Origin: Coprinus comatus
Taxonomy: Eukaryota; Basidiomycota; Agaricomycetes; Agaricales; Agaricaceae
Assembly (NCBI GenBank): GCA_034638255.1
Contig: JAWPGT010000002.1
Location: forward strand, 744,001 to 808,000
Reading direction: 5' to 3'
Length of the DNA: 64,000 nucleotides
Position 1 is the stretch's first letter. Each line of letters opens with the position of its first letter. The position numbers and the translations under genes are program-made. Shown here piece after piece: positions 24,749 through 36,910 of the stretch. The notes beneath the pieces are model-generated. The model saw nothing but the letters and a program-made list of their open reading frames with translations. It was not told where the DNA came from and made no database searches.

Positions 24749-27052
24749 ATGGACGTTGAACATACTGAACCTCTACTCACCCCTATGGATCATGACAACC
24801 AGCAACTGCCAGAAGCAATTGATCTAACCCACCATTTATCTGGAGTTGCTCGCGCTCGCAAAGTATCACCCCTCAAAGCATATGTTGACTACATTGGTCG
24901 TGAGGGTATGATCAGTTTAGCAGGAGGTACTGCCGTGGTTTTTTAAAGCTCAAACCGTTCGATTTTACTTATTAATCACCTTTTTTCTCGCTTTCGCCTA
25001 TTAGGACTTCCTCATCCAGATATCTTTCCATTCGAAAAAATACAAGCCAAAGCTTATCCCAAAAACTCTTTTCCCGGAAATATCAATTCTTCTCCGTCTA
25101 CGTTCTCTCTCTTCACTTGGATCAAGAACACATTTACACTTACTACCAATCAACGTTCGGTAGCATGGAGGAAGCTAGAAGTCCCGAGATACGGTCTGAA
25201 TCCAGGAGATATCCAGTTAGCAACAACCCTACAATATGGACTGGCTTCTGGTCTCCCCCAACTACAAGGGCTTATGAAGGAAATTGTGGGACGAATTTAT
25301 AAACCCGCCTACTCAAATTGGGCCATTATGGTGCACACAGGAAATACGGATGCCTGGAATAGAGTTGCTATGACACTTTGTGATCCAGGAGACAGCGTGT
25401 TGGCTGCAGAATGGACTTACCCATCCGCCATGGCCACTGCGAACCCTCTCGGGCTGAAATTTGTGCCTGTCCCGATGGATGCAGAAGGAATAAGGAGTGA
25501 CAGTTTGCTTGAAATCCTTGCCAACTGGAACACTGACAAGAGAGGAATGCCTAGGTTAGTTCCGAAAACCGATGACAAACGTACTTGATATATAAAGCAT
25601 ACGCAGGCCTCGAGTGTTATACACCATCCCTGTCGGCCAGAACCCAACCGGAGTTGTAAGTGTATTCATATAACCATTTTCATTATTCTTATTCCCTAAC
25701 TACTGACTTTGATTTAGACAATGCACGAGCAACGCAAAAGGGAGATTTATCAAGTTTGCGTTGACTTCGGTTAGTATGCTCTGCATATTATGTATGATAT
25801 CACGCTTATAAGCCTGCTTCTTAGATGTTGTGATTGTAGAAGACGATCCCTATTATTTCTTACAAACTGGTCCATATATGGTCAAGCAAGATCGGTCGAT
25901 GTCCGCTAATCAAACGGATCAAGAATTCTTAACATCTCTGGCGCCCAGTTTCCTTCGGTATGTTATATATTTTTGACATCAGCAGCGCAAGGCATGCAAA
26001 TCATTCGCTCATAGATTCGATTACCAAGGGCGCGTAATCAGACTAGACAGTTTTTCTAAGGTTTTTCTCTCCTAAAAGGAAATCAAGAGTGGTTATTCAT
26101 TGCTTGCAGACGCTTGCTCCAGGATTACGTTTAGGGTGGTTCACATGCCATCCTATCTTTGCGGAAAAGTTTGAGAGGCAAGGAGAAACGAGCTCTCAAG
26201 CACCATGCTGATTGTCACAGGTAGAGTTCAGCGGTCCACAATCATAACGTATTCATCAATTCTCTTATCAGGCGCTTGTTACTTCTCTACTCCTAGATTG
26301 GGGATTTGATGGTTATGTTTGTTGGCTGAAGGGTAGGTTTCTGTGATTGTATCTATGTTCCTCTTTTCACTCTCCTGTGATCTACAGAGGTGAAGAACGA
26401 GTACCGACAGAGAAGAGACCACTGTATCGATTCTTTCTACGATACATTCGATATCAAAGCCAGGACGGTAACCGGTACTACTGGACATGTCGTCTATGAC
26501 GTATACATCAAATCAAAGTCAATGGTGGAGAAGCTTGATGACGACAAACGGTTTCCTATTTTGACTTTCCTCCCTCCAACTGGGGGGATGTTCCTATGGG
26601 TGAGTGGCACTGGATGGCTCCTGCTTATCCCGTAGCTTATTTCAATTGAATAGCTTCAAGTCAATTTTCCGGCACACCCCTTATTCAAGGAAAAATGCTA
26701 TAAAGAGCTGGAACATAAATTATGGTTAGAGTTTGCTGAGGCCGGTGTTCTAGTTGGTTCTGGTAAGAAAAAGAAATGCTTCTATCGCCCACGATCGTCC
26801 TGATCTGAACCGTTCTAGGAAACCATTTTGACCCTCTTGGCGAAGAAAATGACTGCCAGGGACCTGGGCATTTTCGCCTAAGCTTCAGTAACGCAGACGT
26901 GAGTCACTCCAATTATTCAAAATATATATATATATATATATATCTAATTAACGGATTCTTTTATGCAGACGCAAGTTCTCCGGAAGGCAGTAGAAATTAT
27001 AGCACGTGTATTGAAGAGTTTCTTCTTCAGTGACGATGATAGTTATCTATAG
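24749..27052 (+). CDS. Aromatic/2-aminoadipate aminotransferase (Aro8-like), with an in-frame TGA
   Basis: PLP-dependent fold-type I aminotransferase of the Aro8/kynurenine-aminotransferase group, which transaminates aromatic amino acids or 2-aminoadipate with 2-oxoglutarate. Exons give DLTHHLSGVARARKVSPLKA, ISLAGGLPHPDIFPFE, LQYGLASGLPQLQGL, TGNTDAWNRV, IPVGQNPTG, VEDDPYYFL and RLDSFSKTLAPGLRLGW; the lysine of SFSK binds PLP. Later exons encode WGFDGYVCWLK, PTGGMFLW and ENDCQGPGHFRLSFSNAD, ending at TAG 27050-27052. Start ATG 24749. All splice junctions are clean, but the exon ending before 26221 reads ...SSQAPC-TGA-LSQ, with TGA at 26209-26211 where the family has glycine (APxGLSQ). A single G-to-T change would explain it. 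So the copy is either a recent pseudogene, an allele, or a sequencing error. Confidence 0.85.
26922..26943. repeat. (TA)n microsatellite inside an aminotransferase intron
   Basis: About ten to eleven TA units lie in the last intron of the aminotransferase gene, between the donor near 26899 and the acceptor near 26969. Confidence 0.9.
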
Positions 27053-27329
27053 ATAGCTGATAGGGTTTCCAAGTGTGTATTAACAATACGAATATATATA
27101 CCACGTCCTCTATATCCAATCTCCGCATGTTAGTGTAAACCCTATACCCATGAAGGATTGAAACAGGGCGTTTTCTCTTCATGGCATGACTTACTGCAGA
27201 CACGTTTCCCTGATCCAGGTCGTGTGGCAAGGCGTCGTTCAGCAAGGACCCTTGCCCTACGTGGACGTACATAAGCACGCGAAGCTGGGTGCCCTGCATT
27301 CACCATATCCACTAACCGGAACCATTGTA

Positions 27330-28303
27330 ATGACAGTGAGTAGACTCTGTTGGCAAAATACTTTGTTTATCGATGAATATGGTTGACATCGTTCTATAGG
27401 TTGAATTCACTCAAACCCGTCAGGAATCCTTGCTCATTGCCGACCTTGGTTCGGAGTCTGGGAGATACCAAGGTTAGTTCATCTGTTGAGACATCAGGAG
27501 GCTTGTTCTGATATATATGATCAGATACTGTAGACCAAATCAAATTCATTATTACTCAATTCGGGGCGCACCTGAGCATTGATGAACGCAATCTACTCTC
27601 TATCGCATATAAGAATTTAACGAACAACCTCCGAAATAGCCTACGAATTATGGATAATGTCGAAAAATCACTCCTCATCGATAGCAGTGATTCCCCTAAC
27701 TTTCGGAAAGAAATGAGCCTCGTCCGACGGCAACGCGAGAGGATAGAAATGGAGTTAGAGGGAGTTTGCAAGGATCTCACAAATCTACTCGACAAGCAGC
27801 TATTGCCTGTAGCCGGGCCTGGCGAGGAAACTGTTTTCTACTGCAAGATGTGAGTGGTTTAAAAACAGTCGTATCGTTTTTAACAACCAGCAGGAAAGGG
27901 GATTATCTTCGATATCTTGCGGAATTTGGGCTAAAGAGAGATAGAGAACGTTACGGAGACCAATCTTTATACGCATACAAAGTCGCATACAAACATGCAC
28001 AGAACATGCTGGAGCCCTTACATCCTACTCGCCTAGGGCTGGCTCTCAACTTTTCAGTCTTTTATCATGGTAGTCTTTCTATTCTTCAACTAGTATATCG
28101 TACACTCACCCTTGATAGACGTACGCCGAAGTCCTGAGAGGGCTTGCCACCTTGCGAAAAGTGCCTTTGATGATGCGGTCCAATCGTTGGAGCAGATGCA
28201 CATTGTGGAGGCGTTAGACCAGACGGTGAAAGATTCTTTGATTATCCTTCAGTTGTTGCGCGACGACTTGATCCTCTGGGCAGCAGAGCTACGCAACCAG
28301 TGA
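27330..28303 (+). CDS. Divergent 14-3-3 protein
   Basis: Phosphoserine-binding dimeric adaptor. A first exon of six bases (ATG ACA at 27330-27335) joins to [16 protein letters not shown], then [13 protein letters not shown]. Family signatures follow: [12 protein letters not shown] with the pocket lysine, RNSLRIM with the pocket arginine, [11 protein letters not shown] (Arg-Tyr of the pocket), [12 protein letters not shown], and [27 protein letters not shown]. So the phosphopeptide pocket is intact. The protein (about 250 residues) departs strongly from canonical fungal 14-3-3 at many positions, e.g. the loop after the basic helix and a TVKDSLI helix, and it stops soon after LWAAELRNQ without the usual acidic tail. 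Stop TGA 28301-28303. Likely a second, lineage-specific paralogue next to a canonical one elsewhere. Confidence 0.85.
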
Positions 28304-28405
28304 TCATGATGTCGATTTTGATGTTTCAAGGTTGAATTCATTTACACGCGGACATTATTCAGGAGGTTCTTGGCATAAATTATTGTTGCATTGTAGTAAT
28401 GATCA

Positions 28406-29797
28406 TTAAGATTCAAATACGCTTGTTCGAGATTTCTGGGCTTCTTTTTTCTCCCAATCCCCTTTGGCAAATGTTGCAGCAACAAGCATAGGGAAGACCA
28501 GCGTCGCATCAGCGAAAACCTGTGATAAATATGGAACAATAAATCGAAAGCTTCTACAGATGGAATTTTCATTAACACTAACCTTGACGGCTTCTGCTCC
28601 AGCACGGATTTTCCCCCACGAAACTGCTTCGTCTGGCCGTGCACCGGAGTCAGATCCATCAAACTCTTGTCCGGTATTCTGTTCCACGTTAATACAAAGT
28701 GAGATGAGCGAAGTTGGCACTTACAATGAAAACTGAATAATCAGCCCCATTGCGCTGTTTTAAAGTTTTTGTCTATACAATCTGACGCATAGAGAAACTG
28801 GCTCACTATCAGCATTGCGTTCGCAATTTGATGCTTGCAAACGCCACCTCCCAGAACGATCATACCCGCCTTCCGCGATTGCCGTGAAAGTTCATTCAAT
28901 GCACGAATATCTTGGACAATGTCTAGAACAAAACCGGGATTCTTGAATGAGTGGAAGTACAACATATCCCCGATGGAACCATCTGTTAGAGCAGGACAGA
29001 ATACGGGAATGTCATTCTGAAATTCTGATCTCAGAAGGGGTCAGAGTATACGAGATGCGATTCGATTTACTTTGTAAGCCCAATAGTATACCGATTCCTC
29101 GTTGTTAATCTCCTTTCCTAGTCTTTTAATGAAGCTGCTAGGTGTCCAGACCTGCCCTGTCTCTTTTTGTTCTGCAAGCATTGTATCGAGAATTGGCATG
29201 AGCCAGTCTTCGAATTTGCAATAGTTATTATTAGGTACGACGAGGTTGCCTATGCGGTTCATTCCACGACGTCGTAGATCTGCGCCATCAAGGTTGAAGT
29301 CGGCGAGATATGTATTTCCAATGCACTTGATGAAGTCCTCCTCGATACCACCAGCTGTTGTTACAAGAACAGAGACGTGCCGGTGCTTGACCAGGTGAAG
29401 AATAACCTCCCTCAGGCCAGAAGAGATAAGGTTGGACGTATATCCTAGGAATATATTGCAGTGCGTATTTTTGCGGACCTTGGGGTCCAGATACTCGTCA
29501 GGCTCGGTTTCGGTAGGAGGTTCGTCTGAGAGACGCCACGTCCGCTGTCATCCATTGAGTATAAAACAGCAGATAGAGAGTTGTGTGATTTACCATATGG
29601 TCAACAATTTCAATCGCTCTCGAAAGGCTTGTTGCTTGGAAGCCGATCTTTTGATATGAGGAGAGGAACTCCTGCAGATTGTAGTTGTTGTCAAATTGAG
29701 GGCCTTTAACCGGCACAGCGGTATCCGGTATTGCTTCTGATGGCTTAAGAATGGCATCAGAAGCCCCAGACGGTACGAGAGGTTGCGAAGTATTCAT
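28406..29797 (-). CDS. dys1: Deoxyhypusine synthase
   Basis: NAD-dependent enzyme transferring the aminobutyl group of spermidine to a lysine of eIF5A (EC 2.5.1.46), first step of hypusine formation in the cytosol. Start ATG 29797 ([11 protein letters not shown]). Exons give [80 protein letters not shown] and [15 protein letters not shown]. The active-site stretch [20 protein letters not shown] contains the catalytic lysine. The end is [17 protein letters not shown], then a charged tail, stop at 28406-28408. About 380 residues, usual for the family, no break. Head-to-head with the Sec7 gene. Confidence 0.95.
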
Positions 29798-30005
29798 GTT
29801 GGCGGTGTGGATGATGTATAATTTTTGAAGGTCTCGACCATATTTGGATAGATAAACTTGGACTGTAATTTATCGTCATACCATAAGTGTCAGGCACGTG
29901 ACGGCAGGAATTGGAACACAGGAAGGGGGCACCGTGAACAACGCCAAGGCCAGTGTACATCTTACCTACTCGCAACCAAAGGTGACAGGACCGTCGTTCG
30001 CATCT
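29798..30005. promoter_or_regulatory. Divergent promoter region, DHS and Sec7 Arf-GEF
   Basis: About 208 bp between the chosen start codons. Contains GGCACGTGAC at 29893-29902 with a CACGTG palindrome (E-box type) that could serve either gene. The Sec7 frame is open back to 29898 but its first ATG is at 30006. Confidence 0.4.
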
Positions 30006-33000
30006 ATGGAGGAGGATACTACGCATATAACACCATTCCCCGTTGTATCTGCCGACCACGTAGCCGATACAACATCAACAGTAGACGCAGCACCTCCCTC
30101 CTTGCAGGCCAATGGGTTGGAGATTCATACTGCCGAACCTAATGACGAGACAGAGGATGCTCCTGATGAAAGGGCAGAGAGCGAGCAGACAGGCGCGCAG
30201 GGGAGCCCTGTAGTAGTCGAAGAAACATTTCAAGATACGCCATCTCCTGGGAATACCTCTCCGGTGTTTACTGTTCATGGTTTAGTCTCCGAAAGTCCTA
30301 TTACTCTACAGTCTTCCAAGGATGTTTCTCCAGATGGTGTTTCTGAAATCCCTATACCTCCCACCAAAGACAGTCCTGTTGATGTTTCTACTTCACACTC
30401 TGTCGTCATTTCAAGCGATTCTACCAAAACTACCCCTTTGCCCCCGCCACCGCCTGACCATGATATCGAGCAACGTCGAACACCTACACCTTCACAATCA
30501 AGCACGGATCCCTCACCTACTCACAGAAGATCATTGACTATGTCGAAAGGAAATAACGTTTCTGTCGTACTCATAATCTCAGCCCTTGAAACTATCGCAG
30601 TATCCAAAGAAGCCAAACGATCTACTCCTCTTCGAGAGGCCACTCAACGGGCGCTTGAACTTATTCGCTCCAACAAAGCGAGTGACCACCCCCGAGAGAT
30701 TTTGGAAGCCTTGCGTTTAGCCTGCGAGACGAAGAACGAAAAACTTATGATCGCTAGCTTGGACTGTATTTCCAAACTCATTTCATATTCGTTTTTTGCA
30801 GAAGATGACGTTTATGTTGCCAATGAGATGCCTTCACCTCCTGCTTCCCCACACCCAGGTGGACGTGCATCCCAAACTAACATCCCACAACCATCACTGG
30901 TAGATTTGGTGGTCCATACCATTACCGCTTGTCACATCGACGGTACACCAGAAACTGTCTCGTTACAAATAGTAAAGGCCCTTCTTGCTTTGGTCCTTTC
31001 GCCCAGCGTATTTGTCCATCACTCTTCCCTACTCAAGACTGTTCGCACTGTATACAACGTATTTTTGCTGAGTACGGACCCCGTCAATCAAATGGTCGCC
31101 CAGGGAGGCTTATCTCAAATGGTCCATCATATCTTTACGCGATGCAAGGCTCTGAGTTCTGAGGGATCAGGAGATGCTCTGGTGTCATTCAACAACCCTG
31201 TTCCCGGTAGGGACTCTTTGGCACTGACTGATATTCAATCCAATGGCGATTCAGCAAAGCCGCAAATTGTCACGTCTGGACTTGGAGAATCGACTGCCTC
31301 GCTCTCTTCGTTACATGCACATGATAGCGCTGGTCAGGACTTAAATCATCAGACGTATGTCGCAACATTATTAATCATATTTCTTAAATTGACTTTTTTC
31401 TCAGCATTGAGGCCCCGTCCATAAATCAGATAGACAGTCCCATTGATCTAGGATACAAACTTACTCAACGTGATCTTTTTATCAAAGATGCGTATTTAGT
31501 ATTCCGCGCCCTTTGTAAACTCACTATGAAACCATTGAACACCGAAAGGTTGGTTTGCACCTTTCAAACAGTATTGCAATAAGCTAAAGTCCTTATTTTT
31601 AAAGTGAACGCGATCTTAGGTCACACCCTATGAGATCAAAACTACTTGCATTGCACCTCGTTTTGACTGTTCTAAATTCCCATATGCCACTTTTCGTCGA
31701 CCTGACCGCAATTGTCTATTCAAATTCTCAAAACGAACCAATGTCCTTTATTCAAGCTACGAATCAACATCTATGCGTTTGCTTAAGTAGAAATGCTGTC
31801 AGTCCTGTGCCTCAAGTTTTTGATATCAGCGTCGAGATCTTCTGGCGGGTTCTGTCTGGAATGCGTACAAAACTCAAGGTAAGAATATAAATCTTGATAT
31901 TCAGAACGGGAATATTTATTCTACTTTAGAAAGAGATCGAGTTATTGTTGCATGAAATCTTCATACCTATATTAGAAATGCGAACGTCCACTCTTAAGCA
32001 AAAGGCAGTTATACTTGGAATGTTATGGCGGCTTTGTCAAGATCCTCAAGCGTTGGTTGAAATTTATCTCAACTATGACTGTGACAGTGATGCGTCGGAC
32101 AATATTTACGAACAGTAAGGGGATTTTCATAATTTATCTGTGGCCATCTAACTCGTCAACAGTCTTATGAATTTGATATCCAAGTTCGCCTCTATGCCTC
32201 TCTCTGCTATTCACCAAAAAACAGAGCCTCCAAGCCCTGCACTCAGTCCTACACCCAAAAACCAGAAGAATTCTACCCAAAATGTATCCTCTCTCGGAAC
32301 CTATATATTACCAGTCCCAGGAAGCTTGGATACGTCGACAATGGGGTTAAGCGAAGGTCAGCTCCGACGACAAGGAATTGAATGTTTGGTTTCTGTGGTA
32401 AGGTCCCTTGTTACATGGGGTACTACTGTTGGGAAGTCTGTAGATGATGCACAAACGGTTCGATCGCAAACTGGAGAAGAAAATCAACGCAAAGCAAGCA
32501 TGGACGGACAGGCCGAGAGATTAACTGTTGCTAGTTCTGATACTCTCCGAAAATCAACACCGGAGCTCGTTGATGATCCCACGCGGTTTGAAAGCGCAAA
32601 ACAGAAGAAGACAACGTTGTTGGAAGGTATTAAGAAATTCAATTTCAAACCAAAAAAGGTATCCAGCTGGTCTAGAGTGAGATGCTATTTTACTAAATTC
32701 ATTGTAGGGTATACAATTTTTGCTTGAGCATGCTTTCATTCCTAGTCGAACTCCTCACGCAATCGCTGAATTTCTCTTAACAACAGATGGTTTGAGTAAA
32801 GCCATGATCGGAGAGTACTTGGGCGAAGGGTAAGTATACTGTCTCACCACATCATGATCACTTACAAAGTCTTAAAACAGCGAGGAAGAGAATATTGCCA
32901 TCATGCACGCTTTCGTTGATCAGCTTGAATTTCGAGATTCGCCTTTTGTCGATGCTCTACGTCTTTTCCTTCAACCATTTCGATTGCCCGGAGAAGCACA

Positions 33001-36000
33001 AAAGATAGATCGATTCATGTTGAAGTTTGCTGACCGTTACATCGCGGATAATCCCAAAACGCCTTTCAAGAATGCTGGTAGGCTAAATCCCCATCCTCGT
33101 TTTAAGAGGGAACATTGCTCATGATTTAATAGATTCTGCATATGTCCTCGCTTATTCTGTCATCCTCCTCAACACGGATGCTCATAATCCTCAAGTAAAA
33201 AAGAGGATGACTAAAACAGATTTCCTGAAGAATAACCGCGGTATCAATGACGGCAGTGATCTTCCAGAGGAACTCCTCTCCGAAATCTATGATGACATTG
33301 TAAACAACGAGATTCGAATGAAGGACGAAGTTGAGGCGACTGCCCCTTCGCTCTCTCCTGGGCCAGGTTTAGCAAATGCTCTTGCTAATGTGGGTCGGGA
33401 CCTTCAACGAGAAGCCTATGTAATGCAATCCAACGGTATGGCTACAAAAACGGAGGCACGTGACGTAAGCTATTTTGAGAACGTATACTCACATTCCCGT
33501 TTTTCTAGGCCCTTTTCCGCACCCTGATGCGTTCGCAACGTAAAGGAGCTAAAAGTGGAGACCAATTTTTCAGTGCTTCTCATTTTGTTCATGTCCGCCC
33601 TATGTTTGAAGTCGCATGGTTACCTTTCCTTGCTGGATTGTCCGGTCCTTTACAGGATACTGATGATCAAGAGGTTGTGGAAATGTGTTTAGAAGGATTC
33701 AAGAACGCCATCAAAATTGTTTGTTTTTTCGATTTAGAATTACAACGAAATGCCTTCGTGACAACTTTAGCTAAATTTACGTTCCTTAATAATCTCGGGG
33801 AAATGAAGACGAAAAATATGGACGCTATCAAGACCTTACTTGATGTCGCTGTCACTGAAGGCAATAACCTCAAGGGCTCATGGCATGAGGTGTTAACATG
33901 TGTTAGCCAACTTGAACACATGCAGCTGATTAGTGGTGGGGTTGATCTTCCGGAGTCTGGAAAGAAAGGGTATGTTTTATCATGATATATGCTGTGACCC
34001 TATCCATATCGTCCCCCAGCCGTACAAAGAAGCTCCCAAATGAAGAACTTGCTAATGAGAGTCGATCCACACATATCACGGTTGCAGCGGATATGGTGTT
34101 TTCCTTGAGCCATTATCTATCAGGTGTGAGTGGTTTTACTATTCACTATATTCACTATCCTTTGCAAGGCTCATGAGAGGTTTAGACTGCCATTGTCGAT
34201 TTCGTACAAGCATTGAGTGATGTTTCTTGGGAGGAGATTCAATCTTCTGGATTGTCACAACATCCAAGGATGTTCAGTTTGCAGAAGTTGGTTGAGATTT
34301 CATATTACAACATGAATCGTATCCGTATCGAATGGTCTAATATGTGGGAGATCCTAGGAGAGCATTTCAATCAAGTACGTCGTTTCTATATGGCTTACAC
34401 CTGGATTTACGCCAAACAACCAACTCGTCACTAGGTGTGTTGTCATAACAATCCCCACGTTTGCTTCTTTGCCTTGGATGCTCTGCGCCAACTTGCTATG
34501 CGCTTTTTAGAGAAGGAGGAACTGCCCAACTTCAAGTTCCAGAAGGATTTTCTCAAACCTTTTGAATATACCATGATACACAATCAGAATCCAGAGATCA
34601 GAGACCTGGTGCGGACATATTTAAACATGTTATCTGGTTTTACCAAGTAATAGCATTTTAGGTTTTGCAATGTCTGCAACAAATGATTCAGGCTCGTGTT
34701 CAGAATATGCGTTCAGGTTGGCGTACCATGTTTGGCGTCTTCTCCGCCGCATCTAGAGTCTTGACAGGTGAGATTGAACGCTGCCCTGTTTTTGTGTTGT
34801 ACTAAACCCGACCGAAGAGCGCATTGCCAATTCTGCTTTCGAGATCGTTACGCGTCTTAACAAGGAACACTTCGCTGCAATTGTACGACATGGAGCATTC
34901 GCGGATCTGACTGTTTGCATCACTGAATTTTGTAAAACAAGCAAGTATCAGAAGATCAGTCTCCTTGCCATCGCTATGCTGCGGGGAATCATCCCTGTTA
35001 TGTTGGAATGTCCTGAATGTTCAGTGTCCACAGAATCCAATTCGGCTAATTCTGCCATGGATGATGGATTAATACGTTATTGGCTCCCTGTTTTATTTGC
35101 TTTCCACGATATTATCATGAACGGAGAGGACTTAGAAGTGAGGAGATTGTGAGTAACTTATTAATAGTAAACTCACGAAAACAGCTATTAATCGCTCTTC
35201 AGGGCTCTGGATTCACTCTTTTCGACACTTAAGTTATATGGTCGTAGCTTCCCCATTGAATTTTGGGACATGATCTGCAAAGAACATCTTTACCCTATCT
35301 TTGCTTGCTTGAAGTCCAGCCAAGACCTAACACGCTTTAACACTCAAGAGGATATGAGTGTTTGGTTGCAAACAACAATGATACAGGCGTTAAGAGACCT
35401 CATAGATCTGTTTACATTCCACTTTGACATACTGGAACGTTTCCTGGATGGACTGCTGAATTTATTGTGTATTTGTATTTGCCAAGGTGGGATGAATATG
35501 ACTGTATACTCGAAAAAGACATACTCAACTTTATGCAGAGCATGATACTTTGGCTCGTTTGGGAACTTCTTGTCTACAACAATTCCTTGAAAACAATGTC
35601 AAGAAGCTGAGCCCCGAACGTTGGGACCAAGTCACAACATCTTTCGTGAAATTGTTTAGAACTACAACACCACATCAACTTTTCGATGATGGCTTACGTC
35701 TTACACTGAATACTTCTGCAGCAGAGCCCGCAGATTCTTCTCTAGGTAATTCGTGACGTATGTAAATATATTATATTTACTCACAGAAAATTTCAGATAC
35801 TACAAATGGGATGACCATTCTGCCTGCGCCGCTTTCACCGTCGAATGAACAGATCAAAATGGATATACCTCACGCCCAGTCGGCACGAAAGAAGATATTC
35901 AAACAGATCATCATTAAATGTGTCCTCCAGCTACTCCTCATTGAAATGACAAATGAACTGCTTCGAAATGACGATATCTACACTACTATCCCTCCTGATC

Positions 36001-36709
36001 AACTACTACGACTTATGGGAGTACTCGATCATAGTTACCAATTCGCCCGGTCGTTTAACGACGACAAAGAACTGCGTACAGCTCTCTGGAAAGCTGGTGA
36101 GTAACACACGTTAAGAGTACCATAGCCGTTTCTTAATAGTTGAATGTCCCCCTCTCACTTTTAGGCTTTATGAAACATTTGCCAAATCTTCTTAAACAAG
36201 AATCAAGTAGTGCAGCAACGCTTGTCCATATCCTTCTTCGTATGTATTACGACACAAGACCAGATCATTTCGCTGCTCGGCCTCAAATTGCAGACAGACT
36301 TTTGCCGTATGTAGACGTCTAATTTTAATGTTGATCTCCCACTTACTTTTATTCTCTTCCCTTAGTCTGGGCCTCGGTGTTCTTCAAGATTACAACAGGC
36401 TAAAATCAGATACTCAAAGTAAAAATATCGCTGCTTGGACACCTGTCGTTGCAGAAATTCTGGATGGTTTAAGCCGATTAGATGATAAATCCGTATGTTA
36501 AACGCCTTTTTTGACGTTTTTCTTTTATTGATTAGTGATATTTTGCTTTGTTTTAGTTTGAACGTTACCTATCAGCCATTTACCCACTTACTACGGAACT
36601 CTTATCTCGCGAAATTGCCCCAGAAATCCGCTTAGCTCTTCGTTCATACTTGATTCGCGTTGGTTATAATCAAGGAATTATGGATGGTTCCCCACCAACG
36701 ATTGCTTAA
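30006..36709 (+). CDS. sec7: Sec7-domain Arf guanine nucleotide exchange factor (Sec7/BIG family)
   Basis: Large trans-Golgi Arf-GEF that activates Arf1 for vesicle budding. About 1,850 residues in some 20 exons. After a long disordered N terminus rich in S/T/P ([10 protein letters not shown]), the DCB region begins near [17 protein letters not shown], and the HUS region includes [17 protein letters not shown]. The Sec7 domain spans about 32,740-33,300, with [16 protein letters not shown], the loop [15 protein letters not shown] carrying the catalytic glutamate, and [19 protein letters not shown]. Downstream HDS regions include [17 protein letters not shown] and the [17 protein letters not shown] segment. 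Start is the first ATG in the long open frame; an unseen upstream exon is possible. Stop TAA 36707-36709. No break seen in key motifs. Confidence 0.92.
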
Positions 36710-36910
36710 ACTTTTCCTTCGTAGTCTTTTTGGATTTTCCGGCGCACACACTTGTATCATACTTAATCTTCGTAGGATTGTATCCGAATAATATATCAGG
36801 TGTTTTTTAAAGCGACTATGTAATTATGGAAAAACAGAAGACAAAAGATTACGTAGGTAACCATGCAGTAAAGAAGGAAAAGGCAGGAAGAGACGAGCAA
36901 GGTTGGTGGA

